Source: Echinometra lucunter
Lineage: Eukaryota; Echinodermata; Echinoidea; Camarodonta; Echinometridae
DNA length: 64,000 bases
NCBI GenBank assembly: GCA_029962745.1
Contig: CM057171.1
Span: forward strand, 3,506,682-3,570,681
Direction of reading: 5' to 3'
The translations under genes and the position numbers were made by a program. Shown here piece by piece: positions 1 through 11,867 of the stretch. The notes beneath the pieces were generated by a model. It was not told the origin of the DNA and ran no database searches. It saw only the letters and a program-made list of their open reading frames with translations. The stretch's first letter is position 1. Each line of letters begins with the position of its first letter.

Positions 1-422
1 TGTACGTAGAATGCGAAAAATAGGGGTGTTTTTTAAAAGGCCAATTTGTACCCGTTTTGTGCCTAACAGGGGTAAAATCGCTGAAAATGTACTTGAAACG
101 CCGCGAAATAGGAGTGAAAGCCTGGGTTGCCGAACGATCATGGTTACACCTTTGAATATTGAGTGACAACACCGGGCCTGCTCCAGTCGCCTTGGTTTGT
201 GTGCATGGGTTTTCGTCAAATGGTAACATTAAACACTGGGAGAGAGCTTTCAAAATCAACAGAAATGTACTAAAGTTTTGTTAAAAATGAAAGGCGTTAG
301 TTTGTGGCGTCAGAACCTTGTCCAAAGTATGTCATGCATGTATAAAATTCCAAGAGCAAACACGAGAGTCAACAAACAACAAGTTTAACACAAGACAAGC
401 TTGACAAGAATCGCATACTTAA
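1..422. other. Unassigned sequence, no gene seen
   Basis: No ORF of note, RNA gene or repeat is recognisable in most of this stretch. A TTAA at 419-422 directly precedes the sequence treated as the left end of the next element, so it may be that element's target site. Confidence 0.5.
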
Positions 423-904
423 AGGAGAATGGAACCCAGGCATTAGTGTCTTTCCAGTGAATGAAGAAGAAGAGGAAGAATAAACAGTGAAAGTTTGAGC
501 AAAATCGGACAATCTGTTCAAGAGTTATGAATTTTGAAAATTTAAGTAAATCCCTATTATCGGGATCCTTGAGTTGGCAACTTTGCCACCATCTGTGATG
601 TCATCGTGGACAACTCACCATTCATTTTGTACAGAGAATTTAACATTTTCTTATTTTCTAGAAAAATAGAAATTCATTTGATTTACTGTTTGAGTATGAC
701 ATGGCTACATCAATTCTTCAAGCATTTTGTGAATAATTATGTTGATTCCTGACTCCAAATTTCATATACATCAAGATATTTGAAAAATTGTGTACAAAAT
801 GAATGGAGAGTTGTCCACGATGACATCACAGATGGTGGCAAAGTTGCCAACTCAAGGATCCCAATAATAAAGATTTACTTAAACTTTCAAAAATCATAAC
901 TCTC
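423..904. mobile_element. Fold-back DNA element with ~113-bp inverted arms
   Basis: The segment 522-634 is repeated as its reverse complement at about 790-904; both arms carry GGATCCTTGAGTTGGCAAC and a CATCTGTGATGTCATCGTGG block with only scattered mismatches. A spacer of about 155 bp has no coding potential. The left side begins just after a TTAA (419-422); the matching right end seems lost into a CT-rich tract at about 900. Long inverted arms without an ORF are typical of non-autonomous fold-back transposons or MITEs. The superfamily is not certain; a TTAA target would favour a piggyBac-like origin. Confidence 0.75.
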
Positions 905-1031
905 TCTCTCCTTCTCTCTGTCTAACTCTTCTTATCATTAACTCTCTCCTCTGTCTCTCCTTCCGACTTTCCATATTCATTATATGAATCATGTTCACAA
1001 ACTCCTCCTTCCCCCCCCCCCCCCCCCCCAC
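899..1031. repeat. CT-rich tract followed by poly(C)
   Basis: A degenerate CT-rich low-complexity stretch runs from about 899 to 965, and an almost pure C tract lies at about 1011-1029. Short reading frames here, with poly-Gly on the reverse strand, are products of the repeat. Confidence 0.85.
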
Positions 1032-1848
1032 GCCCGCCTCCATTGTGAGGATCTCTTTCCCCTTTAACAAAACGATCAAATATTGATGTGTTGTGGAATG
1101 TGTTGTTTACACATAACAAGCAATCCGACAAATGTTTGTGGGTTATAAAGGTCAATAGAGCGGTTGACAATAACAATCAAGTGTTCGCAGTTGGGCCAGA
1201 GAACATGCGACTCCACAAGAAGTAGGGCGGCGCGGAGGATAGGAGAAAAAAGGGGGAAAGCAACAACAACAATAACAAAAAAGTAAGAAAGAGAGAACGA
1301 GAAAGAGAGAAAAAGAAAGGCGATGAGATGCAAAAGTTCAGTCTAACTCAGTCACCATCACTTTCCCTATTACGTCATCAGTAAATAAAATAAATCGAAA
1401 CGGAGTTACTCATTCACCCGTTCACATAATATTCGCACTCTATTTTCTAAGCAATGAAGAAGTGAAAAGAGTATTGACTCACACCTTGGTACTAGATGGA
1501 ATGGGCGAGGGATTGAGGGAAGGAGGGGGGGGGGAGATACATCGTTAGAGGAGGTCATGCACCTCAGTGGAAGGGGGAAACAGGGGGGGGGGGCGACAGG
1601 GGGCACCCTACTCCCGATAATAAGGGTGAGGGACACGTTAGAACGATAGAGTATCTCCCCCCCCCCTATTTTAAGCTGATGATTTTTTTTTTCCTTTTCA
1701 TAATTGTTGATGTGTGCGTTGCCACCCCCTAAAAAAAAATAAATAGATAGATTACTAAATAAGGAAATAAATTGCTTATAAATAAGCTGATGACGTTCGT
1801 GAGAGTTGTTCCCCTTCCCAAATATCAAAAGGATTGACGCCCCTGAAG
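1032..1848. other. Unassigned, with homopolymer and purine tracts
   Basis: No gene is recognised. The stretch holds a purine-rich AGAGA segment (about 1280-1320) and several G or C homopolymers (about 1524-1534, 1584-1592, 1657-1666). The 140-residue reverse-strand reading frame across 1406-1828 is Ser/Pro/Leu-biased through these tracts and matches no family I recognise. Confidence 0.6.
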
Positions 1849-2018
1849 GAGGCGATATTGCTCAGGGGTATGGCAATGGTCTCGTAACAAAGTGGTCGCG
1901 CTAGGTAATGTACATCTTACCAAAATGCCTGGGAGAGGATTTTAAACCATCGGTCCCATGGTTTCTTACTCACAAGCAGACATCAGCTCTCTTAGCTGAT
2001 AACCAACCGACCAACCAC
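1849..2018 (+). repeat. tRNA-derived SINE, family S2 (copy 1)
   Basis: The head resembles a tRNA A-box region (GCTCAGGGGTATGG), and the tail has the CTTACTCACAAGCA block ending in an AACCAACC-type tract. The tail matches the copy at 3830-4046 in order and content. No intact B box remains, so it is a decayed copy. It ends just before the TTAA-flanked MITE at 2028. Confidence 0.6.
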
Positions 2019-2027
2019 CAGAATTAA

Positions 2028-2434
2028 CCATTCATGACAGGAATTATTTAAAGCCTAATTTAATCAGCTTTTATTCTTCAAATTGGCAACACCAACATTT
2101 TTATTTTATTTCTACATTTTTCTTATAAAACGTCATGTATCTGAAATGAATATAAATTGACAGAAATTATGATGAGAAGTCAAAAAGTTGCCAATTTGCA
2201 GGGGAAAATCGTGATTTTAAACTTTCTATCACTTTGCCAATTTAAGGATTTTAATGCTTATTTTCCTTTAAAAAAAAATCAGCATCAAACAACGAATATT
2301 GACGCAACCAAAATGGGCACAGTTTGTGTAGAATTTTTTGCTCTTTCTGCTCATGTATTTGGTATGATTTTTAGGGCTTTGCATCAAAAGATATTAGGCC
2401 AAACCACAAAATGTGGACCTCTATCACGAATGGG
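2028..2434. mobile_element. piggyBac-type MITE, TTAA-flanked (copy 1)
   Basis: A 407-bp element is bounded by TTAA at 2024-2027 and 2435-2438, with terminal inverted repeats CCATTCATGACAG (left, one C short) and the inverse of CCCATTCGTGATAG (right). It is colinear and highly similar to 20381-20788, and more distantly to 46888-47283. A TTAA target and CCC...GGG termini are the hallmark of piggyBac-superfamily elements. The 93-residue frame at 2157-2438 recurs in the second copy but has no transposase motif and looks incidental. No transposase is encoded. Confidence 0.85.
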
Positions 2435-2438
2435 TTAA

Positions 2439-3829
2439 GAAACATGTGCACCCGGCTAGAATTCCATATTTCCAAAAATATTATTTTGGAAATATTGGGC
2501 AACATTAGTGCGGCTGTCATCACGCAATCTAAGTGAGTGTTGGGTGTTTACTGCATCTAAATCAACCGTTAAACACGGCGCTTGACCAGCACTCGGGGGA
2601 GAAAAGAGCCGTTTTCGGATCTGCCTAATTACTACCAGCTACTGAAGGTGCCAAAATTCCCAACAGTGGTGTAAAATAACGGGAGGGGTGTGGTGGGGGT
2701 AGGCCAGACCCCCCTCCTCTACAGACGCGGTCGTACTTCTGCTTATTAGAGCATGTAGGGTGGTTGCGAATAATTATCCACTATTAACGTACTGTAAAAT
2801 GGGCACTTTATCTAATCTAAAACTTTCCATAAATGCACACTTTATATGACTTTCATTAGCCGATGGGAGAAGAAAAGTAATGTAATCATAATTTTGGTAG
2901 GTGCATGAGCAATCTATTTTTCTACTTTTATTATTTTGAAAAAAAGGTACAAGATGATGTAATAATTAAACTGAAAGTTTATTTTGTTATAATTGCTTTG
3001 TTTTGTTTGGAAATGAAAATGAATAAATGAAACGAAATGAAAAGTTGTGTTGATTACTTTTGTATACTTTTCTTTTTATTTGTTTAGTGTTTTTGAAATT
3101 TTATTACAGATTTAATGGCTATTCTGAATGTTGCATAGTCCTGACAGCCACTCCTCACATCAAACATTAAGTTGTCAAGAAATTAAAACATGCTTACTCA
3201 AAGAAATCGTTACCGATACATTCATAAGCTACCCTCCTCATAGTATTATTTTTAGGAGGAAAATTTATAATTTTTAGAAAAATATCTCTGTCACACTAAA
3301 CAACCGAACCGAACCGATTCCACGTTATCGATTCCATGCTGTTTGGTGGTAATGTTTGTTCAGTTTGTTGTCGATGTACAACGGGTTACGTTGGTGCGAC
3401 TGGGGTCTGAAACGTTAATCATCGAGATCGCGCCTTCATCCTCACGGGGGGCGCCCTACAATCATCACCTTCACAAACAGGCGAAAAAAATATCGTTAAA
3501 TTGATAAACAAACGCTCCAAACGGTTGAAGACATTTTAAGACTGGGTATCAAGTGGTTACCCCTTCGATGTAAAGCGATACCGGCTCAGGACACGCATGG
3601 CGCACTCTTGCTAAAATCTGAGAGTCGGTCAACATCAAAGGGCAAGTTAGAGGGAGAGTGGGTTTAATTTTGACGGGTAAGAGAGCGGTATTGGTTTTCG
3701 GAAATCTTCTGAATTACTCTGGCTATTTGTTGGTCATCCTCGTGAATACTTCAGTTGCCTTACCACATCTAAATTTATTCTGATAAGTTAGTAAACTTTT
3801 GTTTTCTTTTGTTATATTGCATTCATATG
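2439..3829. other. Unassigned; possible LINE 3' tail near 3000-3045
   Basis: No gene was recognised. Around 3020-3045 the run GAATAAATGAAACGAAATG resembles the microsatellite-like 3' tails of CR1/jockey-type retrotransposons seen at 55130 and 52570, so a 5'-truncated LINE end may lie here (low confidence). A small AT-rich hairpin sits at about 2466-2493. Confidence 0.4.
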
Positions 3830-4046
3830 AAGGAGGAGTTGTGGCTCAGTGGTAGAGCAGCGAGTATCTGGTTAACCAAATGGATGCGCTAATGCCCCTA
3901 GGTAAAGTATTAATCCTCATTGCCCAAGTCCTTCGAAGGGGACTTAAAGCTGTCGGTCATGATTGCTTACTAGCAAGCATACATATGCTTTCTAATTAGT
4001 CAGGTCAAATAACCAACCATTTAACCATTAACCATTTAACCATATT
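3830..4046 (+). repeat. tRNA-derived SINE, family S2 (copy 2)
   Basis: The head has a clear A-box-like TGGCTCAGTGGTAGAGC (about 3842-3858). A GGGGACTTAAAGCTGTCGGT block and a GCTTACTAGCAAGCATACAT tail follow, and it ends in a short AACCATTT-type tandem tail (about 4014-4046). The downstream blocks match copy 1 at 1849-2018. The canonical B box is degenerate. A simple-repeat 3' tail fits LINE-mobilised SINEs. Confidence 0.7.
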
Positions 4047-6016
4047 GCAGAGCACACTCGATCCCCGTTTTAGGCAATCGCGATTTTTGGAAAAAAAAAA
4101 ACCAAATGTAGCTTTCTGGGAATTCTTCATTAATGCATTAGCATGAAAATATTTCTGGAATATTGTCAAGTTCTTTTCTGTTTATTCTTTCATGTGTAAA
4201 TATTGATATGAAAGACGGAACATGCACTCCAGGGTTTTCAGGGGTGTGCCATCTTAGCGGTGAGGAACAAAGCATGAAATTTGTTTCTCGTACAGACCAG
4301 AACCTCCCCGAATCTTTGAACTTCCTCTAATATCCTCTAATAGTAGTTTTCATCACTCTTCACAAGTACAAAAGCTGCAAAAAACCCACGTTTGGGGGAG
4401 AATGATCAGTTTACTTTTATTTGAGTCCTAAATTTATATTTTAACTGTTAAAAAAACACACAAAACATAAGTGGAAAGCGCAGTTCATAACCGGACCTGT
4501 GTAAATGACCAACATTTTATAGGAATACATCATTGCATAGGTTATACAATTATGAGGTTATGATCCAAACACATTTAAAATAGATGCTATTCATTTTTAC
4601 TCCCCCCCCCCTTTGTCGGGGGGGGGGGGGGACAGTAGTAGGCCTCCCACGGTGTGTGATGACCATGGGTAGAACATTAACACTTACAACATCAAACCGA
4701 AAAAAGTCACAAAACCTAGACCAAACACAAAATTAACTTAATGACCACTGATTTTTATAATTCCTGTAGACTTTAACAATCCGGGATCAACTGGTTTGGG
4801 TAAACTGATGATATAATTTGTGGGCAACTCTCGGTATGTTTTGTGCACATAATTTCATAATTATCTTGAAGAACGCATGTTTTTATTCTCCTTATCCCAA
4901 ATCTGTTGTGGGGAAAACACCCCTACATTATAATCTTGAGTTTGGCTTAAGAAAATGCCAAAATTTTAAGCAGGATGACAATGTTCAGTTATGTCTGTAT
5001 GTGTGAACGAAACATATATGTTGTCCATGAAATGATGTCATCAATAGCTATGGAAGTGTCCAAAAAAGTCATACAGAAAATTTAATATAAACTTTACTTT
5101 AGTATTCCGTGCCTGACCTCGTTCAAATTTTCTCTGATCTTTTTTTTTTTTTAATTCCGTTTTAGCTTTGATTTACCTTGGGGGTGTTGGCTTCCTTCAA
5201 ATCCTATACCTCTACACCACAACCTGACCCAAGACTATTGGCAACTATTCGCAGGTCATTCTACATGTGAGATATAAAACCTGGCTCATATCGCCAAAGA
5301 AAATGTCTGATCACCCATAAACAGTACTTTTAGGCAGGTTCAATTGGACATCGCCTGGTAAATATACTTTTCTACCAAGGTGCCGTTTTTCATCAAGATA
5401 CATTTTAAAAAGGGCAAAATAGCGGGAGATAATCCCGAGAAAAACGCTCGTGTCATTCTAATTACGACCAGAAACAGATATATCCAGATAGCACTTAGAG
5501 GAAAGCAATGTGTGGGTTCTTATCTCGCGTTGGCAATGCTCGTGACTCAATCGTCTGTTTAAGTGTGTTCCCAAGGGCGCTATACTGTCACCGTATGATG
5601 GATCTTCACTTCCTGAGTGCGTTAGTGCGCAGTATGGAGCGTTGGGTTGTCATTGTGTGAAAGGGTTGTGCACGACATCAAGGTTGATTCATGAACGCAA
5701 AGGATGGATAGAAGGGATTGCTTCTTTAAAAGGATTTAACATTGCAGTGATTTTTCTTTTCATTTGTGTTTGTTCCTAATCGGATAATCTTCAGAAGTTT
5801 GATTTATTGAAAGTGGTATGGAATTAGAAAATGGTGATAATTTTCTCAAGACGTGAAGTGTGTTTTTACTAAAACCGAAGTCTGCAGTCCAGATTTTTAT
5901 TTTTTTATTTTTTTTTTAAATTAAGATGTGTTTACCCGAGCCAGATTTCTTCTTTTCATATTATCCCGTAGTACTGTGGCCCTTTGGATTCTAAGTGTTT
6001 CTAACTAATTTCATCT
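4047..6016. other. Unassigned, includes a C/G homopolymer hairpin
   Basis: No convincing gene was found; reading frames are short and unbiased. The notable item is 4602-4631, ten C then a six-base loop then fourteen G, which can fold into a pure C:G hairpin. Small T-rich tracts occur at about 5140-5155 and 5895-5920. Confidence 0.55.
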
Positions 6017-6025
6017 CGCTCTCTC

Positions 6026-6060
<35 letters not shown>

Positions 6061-6232
6061 ACTCTGGCTCCCTTTCTGTAACTTTTGTCCTCTCTTCTTC
6101 ATACACCTTCCTCCATCTCTTGTATACTCATTTACCATGTATTTTCTATGAATCTCTTCCCCCTCCTCTTCCTCTCTCTTTCTCTTTCTCTCTCTTTCCT
6201 TCTCTTTCTTTCTTATCCATTCTTATTCTTCT
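6017..6232. repeat. CT microsatellite and CT-rich tract
   Basis: A nearly pure (CT)n runs over about 6019-6058, followed by a degenerate CTTT-rich stretch to about 6230. Confidence 0.9.
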
Positions 6233-6389
6233 ATTTAAAAAAAAATCTTATCCTTGAAGTTATGACAATCATTTTCTCTCTGTGTTTCATTCAAGTTGTT
6301 GGGGGTAGTTTACTCTATTGCTGAAGTTTTAAATTATGTTATTCACTTGTATAATGTTCTTCATTATCACTATAGTCATCATTTTACTT

Positions 6390-6610
6390 ATTATCATGAT
6401 TGATATTATTATCATTATTGTTATTATTATTATTATTATTATCATGATTATCATTATTATCATGATTATCATGATTATATTTATTGATATTATTTCATCA
6501 TCATTTATGAATAACATTGACATTAATATAACGTGTGTAATTATCAAAGTCACTATATATTATATATATTATTATGATGATGATGATTATTATTATTACA
6601 ATGATGATCT
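6390..6610. repeat. ATT/ATC trinucleotide tract
   Basis: Interrupted TTA, ATC and GAT trinucleotides form an AT-rich low-complexity block. The Ile-rich reading frames on both strands are repeat shadows. Confidence 0.9.
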
Positions 6611-6935
6611 TTTAAACCAGAAAAAGACTTTAAATGTTCATTTTTCAGAAAAAGTTGTTCCATGCAGTCGTGATACTTCTATACTTCTTCTAATATGATT
6701 TATGATTTGCGGAAATACCTAAGAAGTAGAAGAAGTAGAACATTGGCAAGTAACCAGGGTTTGGCCATTGTATTAATTAATAGTAATCCAAGGTACATGT
6801 TCATGACCTCATAATGCTATAACTGAAGTATGACACATCATGAGTTAATAATAGTTGGAAAGGAAAAGGTGCCACAATCACTTATGAATGAAATGATTTA
6901 CTGCAAGATGCATTTAATAGTTCTTTGGAAGGAGC
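6611..6935. other. No feature recognised
   Basis: Mostly AT-rich sequence with no gene, RNA gene or repeat that I can support. Confidence 0.5.
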
Positions 6936-7086
6936 ACTGGGGGGGGGGGGGTTTCATGAAACAATTAGTCGGTGGTTTTCACCGACTAATTTGCTTTCAG
7001 CCAATCAGATACGAGTATTTTCAGTAGCTTATAACATTTGTCGGTGCTTTTCACCGACAAAACTCTTGATGAAACGCTCCCCAGGT
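6936..7086. mobile_element. GTTTCATGAA-ended MITE, family A (copy A1)
   Basis: Right-end sequence GATGAAACGCTCCCCAGGT is inverted relative to the left GTTTCATGAA. Inside are inverted CGGTGATTTTCACCG-type palindromes and a CAGCCAATCAGATACGAG block shared with 49584-49738 and, inverted, with 54386-54535. At the left end the expected GGGGAGC has become a run of about 13 G. It is non-autonomous with no ORF; the superfamily is uncertain because the target duplication is not clear. Confidence 0.8.
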
Positions 7087-8341
7087 CTCTGCAATCTCGG
7101 CTTCAAAAGAAAGACAATGCACTGCCGATCAAGAAAGTTCTTAGCTGTAATCGTGTAGTTAGTCGTTGCATAATTATGATGCAGATAGCATAGCAATAAA
7201 ATTCTATCCGTTTATCATGCTACGTATTCCGTATCTTTTAAAAGCTCATTTAATCAGTCTAAATACGTAATCAGTTTCCCCATATTGAATCAATTGTGAC
7301 TGAAATTTCCAATTTCAATGTATATATATATATATATATATTTCACACAAAAAGGGGTGGAGTATAGGAAGAAATGACAGGCGGGTCTTCTTGTTATTTC
7401 CCAACAACCAGCCAAGAGCATCAATGATATATCAATATATCAATGATATATCAATGAAATGGAATTGCTTATAGGCATGATGAATTTGACAAACACTTTA
7501 ATAATCAAATAACTTTCACATTGAATTCTATTTACAGCGACATTTTGTATTTTCTTATTCCAAAACGGAAACCAATCCCAAGATCTTAACCCAATTTTGC
7601 TTTGGTTACTTGGAAAGGGCGCACAAATCAAATGATGAAAAATTTACAGGAGTATCATCATTGGCACATCACCAAGGGGCATTTAACAGGTTCATGATTG
7701 GTAGTAGATATAAGGAAAACTTACCGAGGAGGGTAAACCCGAGCTCCCATGAAGACACTTTCTCGTTTTTCCTCAAAGTGTAAAGAAGCCTACCATTAGC
7801 TATGACTGAATCCAGGCTGCACCCGCTATTACCTACCCCCCTCCCCCCTCCTCATCTAATAGGCAAGACTTTAATCTTTAATTGGCAAATGTAGGAAGTG
7901 CATTATTCATTACAATATGTTGCCATTGAATGTCGAATAAAATTGACATCTTAATGAGAAAGGTTACGCTATGTTAAATGGCATCCATATTTTTCCAGGA
8001 GAGAAAAAATAAAGAAAATTAGTTGTTGCGTGTGTGTTGGATATCCCAGTGGATTGGTTTTTTAAATATTGAACTGGATTTGTTATTTAGCTTTACGTCT
8101 CCTTGCTTTGGAAGATCAAATTCTGCTCGTAATTTGGCAGAGGAAACACACGTTGCCAGATGAAGGGCGAAAATTTGAAAGCGAGACGAACAACGGTCTT
8201 GATAGGGAAGTTTATCAAGGGAGAATAATAAACCTATCGAATAGAAAACTTGCCAATGTTTCTCTCAGTTTTTAGTTCATACTAGCATAGCCTAGCCCTT
8301 AATCAGTGAATTCTATTATCTACTAGTATATATTTATTTAT
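7087..8341. other. Unassigned; (TA)n and short ATATCAATG tandem
   Basis: Contains (TA)n at 7321-7341 and three imperfect copies of ATGATATATCA around 7423-7455. A splice-like minus segment at 7725-7771 (acceptor ...TTTGAG, donor GTAAGT) is open in more than one frame, so it was not promoted to an exon. Nothing else was recognised. Confidence 0.5.
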
Positions 8342-8998
8342 TTGGCAACATACGTATCATTACTACTACCACTACTACTGCTACTGCTACTACTGCTACT
8401 ACCACTACTACCACTACTACTACGACTACTACTGCTGCTACTACGACTACTAGTACTACTACTACTACTACTACTACGACTACTACTACTACTACTACGA
8501 CTACTACTGCTGCTGCTGCTATTACTACTACTACTACGACGACTACGACTACTACGACTACTACTACTACTACGACGACCACGACGACGACGACGACTTC
8601 TACGACTACTACTACTACGACGACTACGACTACGACGACGACGACTACTACGACGACGACTACTACGACGACTACTAGACGACGACTACGACGACGACTA
8701 CTACGACTACGACGACGACGACTACTACGACAACTACTACGACGACGACTACGACTACGATTACGACGACGACTACGACGACGACTACGACGACGACGAC
8801 TACTACTACTACGACTACTACTACTAATACTACGACGACGACGACGACGACGACTACGACGACGACTACGACGACGACGACTACTGCTACTACTTCTACT
8901 ACTATTACTACTGCTACGACTACTACTACTACTACTCGTAATAATAATAATAGTAATGATGATGATGATGATGATGATGATGAAGATAATGATAATTT
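8342..8998. repeat. Long compound trinucleotide array (TAC/GAC, then TAA/GAT)
   Basis: About 640 bp of uninterrupted trinucleotide phase moves from TAC-rich (8357-8520), to GAC/ACG-rich and therefore CpG-rich (about 8530-8880), back to TAC, then TAA and finally GAT near 8950-8985. Phase is mostly kept while single positions change, which suggests slippage plus point mutation. Predicted poly-Leu/Arg/Asp and poly-Val/Ser/Arg reading frames on both strands are by-products. Confidence 0.95.
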
Positions 8999-9154
8999 TG
9001 TTTACCCTGGGAAGACTCATCACCTTATGAGCTGTTGTCCTTAGGGGCTCTTCAAATTGATATTACCCGCGCCAATTTACCAGGGCCCGCACTCTACAAA
9101 CTACTTAACATGTTGTTAAGAACTTTTTCTTTTGATAACGTTCTTAGAGGTTTA

Positions 9155-9308
9155 TTGAATATTGGCACAGGTTCCCTCTTACACCTGGGTGGAGAGGGAC
9201 CAATCCAGCTAAAACATCTTGTCCAAAGATGTAAGCTCAAAGGAAGGATAGAACCCAGGAAGTATCACATAAGATACAGGATTCTTCACCAGTAAACCAC
9301 AGTGCAAG
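9155..9308 (-). repeat. tRNA-derived SINE, family S1 (copy 1)
   Basis: On the reverse strand the head reads GTGGTTTACTGGTGAA (A-box region) and GGGTTCTATCC (B box, plus positions 9246-9256). An ACAAGATGTTTT block and a CACCCAGGTGTAAGAGGGAAC tail block follow. The same order of blocks is found at 61765-61945 (plus) and 19440-19596 (minus). The 86-residue plus-strand frame at 9035-9295 is a shadow across it. Confidence 0.75.
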
Positions 9309-11863
9309 ACTATCTTGCGAAGTTGAACCCAATGGTGCTGTACGTATACCTGATTTTTGTTTTCCTTCATTTTTTTATCTTGAAAAAAAAATGTTCAAAC
9401 GCTTTTAGATAATAACGGTTTCAGATTGAATACTGAATTATTCTTTGATTCCCATAGGCTGAATACAGGAGCTACCGTGTTCCAATAACCAACGGGTTAA
9501 CATTCCGAATGGCACCACGATATTTCAAACCTTTGACGGTTAACCGAAGTGTAAAGAGCATCGTATCGAATAGATATAAACAATCTTTCCTCTACACAGG
9601 CAAAACAGGAATTCGTCCCTCTTGAATTTTAATGCATGCAGAAATGAAAAAAAAAAAAAAAGAAATGGTTGTCCGCGTATGGATCATATCGGTTAAAGGT
9701 GGCTGATGACGAAATGTCACGTGACCATCACATCAGCCAATCAAATAGCAATCTGGTGTTTTTATTGATAGATGGAAGGTTTGGGACTTCAAGGAAATAT
9801 GTACATGATAAGACCAAAAAGGTCAATTAAACCCTACACTCTTCACATCAACAGCGAAAGGCCTGATAATACAATCAAGGTATCATCCCACATATAGAGT
9901 GATCGAATTATCACAAACTTTGACATATTACACTCCCTAAGTTTCGCGCCCTTTTGCATCAGTGTATTATTTTCAATTTTCATCAACGCATTAGGCTGTA
10001 TCTGTGCTTAGTTTGCTATGCGTGCGAACAAAATGACTTGATGTGCTCGGTAGTCTCAGACTCGGCGGAAATGAGGAGAAGTCTACAAAAACTGTCCTAT
10101 CCACCTTCCAATCTAAATTTGCTAAACCTCACAATGTGATTCGAGTCGCCTTTAATTTGTATCTACTTCGATCACTTGTGCCCCGTACTGAAAGTGTCGT
10201 GCCTCAAACCATGCATCCCCTTTCACATTCTCGCATTCCACCGCTCACTAAATTATGATGAAAATCTGATCACATATTGCTTATCATGCTTATCCAAAGT
10301 ATGTTCCCTAAAATAATTGTGGGATTATTCAAAGTGTCTCCAGTGGGGCACAGCCTGCCACACCCCACCCCTCCAAATCAGGTGATGAAAAAATATTTTT
10401 ACGATGCGTTTTACCATTTTTTATAAAAGCAGGTGCCTACCCCTCCCAATGGCAATGCCCCCCTCGAGTGGCCAAGCCCACGCTAGGCCACTTGTCATTT
10501 TTGTAATGATCATACTGTGTGCATAATTTTATGTACTTTATGAAGATCAAATGGGGAGACTGTATAATTTTAATGTCGTCTGCACAATGTTCTCACAACA
10601 TTCTAGATAGGGTAGAAAAATACAACAGCAGGCTGTCGAAACGAAGAAGAGAGATTAAGCGAATGAGAGTCGAGACACCAACCCTTCTTGACACCATTCA
10701 ACCCTTCAGACGCCATAGACAAATTTCCCAAAAAATCCCCATGTGTAAGAGCAGTAGTATCTCTTGTGTGTGGTGTGTGCCGGGTTAATGCCACTTTAGC
10801 AACAAATAAAGCTCTTAATCTATGACAGGGCTGTTTGGACGAGTCTCAAAAACAGAGAAAGCGAGACCAACATCGGATCAGGACTTAACCTGTTTTCGGG
10901 TCAATGCCTGACCTAGTTTTGTTGGCTTTTATGGGGGGCAAAACAATGACGAATTTCACCTCTCCCCGGTCGGTATTTATGTTTGGTTGGAGAGATAAAA
11001 ACCAACAACAGTGAACAAACAAGAAGCAAATAACATTATGTTGCAGTTCCGTGGGAATCAATCTTACGATGCCTTACTGTAGGCGGATTGGGGGGGGGGG
11101 GGGGTCGCAATTCTCCACATAATCCAGTGTTACCAGTTCACCCCTGATATTAACATCATTCCCTTTGAGAAAGTCGTATAATTTCAGCCAAATGAATTGC
11201 CTAAAAATCAACGATACAGAAATAGCATCACGATTGCCGTTGCGTCAGTTCGGTTGCGTCAATCGCTGAGTCAATTCGATCTCCGTCAATTGCGCATGTT
11301 AACGCATTGAACCATACACCAGTACTTCAATGCAACGTTTGTACCTTTCATTTTCATTAACCTTCCGTATAGGTTAGCACTCTCTGGGTCTTCTCATGAT
11401 GTGTCAAAGACGACGCCAGCCACTGACGCAAACTAATGCTAATACACGAGGTCTTGCTCGCAACGCGTATGAAGAGGAAATGATAGTAATTCCGGGTCTG
11501 GGACATAAATTCTCTCTTGGGTATTCAAGAAAACAAAACATAGCAAGGTCTGCGGAGAATAGTTAACGAACATCTAAACTTCCTGCTTGACATGATGCGT
11601 TCCAGCTCAAAGTAGGAATAGTTATGATCCAGCATTCCTTTCAGAACGTAAATGGTAAACGTATGCATGTACATGGACACATATGAAAAGCCTTTTATCA
11701 AAGTTGAGTTATTACCGTCATTGTGTTATTCAGCTGGATTAATTTGCTGTGAATGAAATCTTGAAGCAAAGTCATCAAGAAATAACGTAATTTTTAAAGT
11801 TTCCATTGGCCTGTGTACAAACTGATGTAGGTAGTACGATAATACGCCAGCGGCGGTCTGTAC
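9309..11863. other. Unassigned sequence, no gene supported
   Basis: Unique-looking sequence. Short frames (for example 10519-10788 plus) have no recognisable domain. A small imperfect inverted repeat GGCTGATGACG...CATCACATCAGCC sits at 9701-9738, and a poly(G) tract at about 11091-11104. Confidence 0.5.
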
Positions 11864-11867
11864 TTAA

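Noticed and set aside
7725..7771. 47-nt splice-like minus segment
   Set aside because: GAG acceptor is weak and more than one frame is open.
8334..9023. 229-residue and 161-residue frames on opposite strands
   Set aside because: They are translations of the trinucleotide array (poly-Ser/Arg/Val and Leu/Arg/Asp) without any other sequence.
9035..9295. 86-residue frame with mixed composition
   Set aside because: More than half of it is antisense to a tRNA-derived SINE.
9716..9725. GTCACGTGAC palindrome (E-box type)
   Set aside because: A single common palindrome without a promoter or gene nearby.
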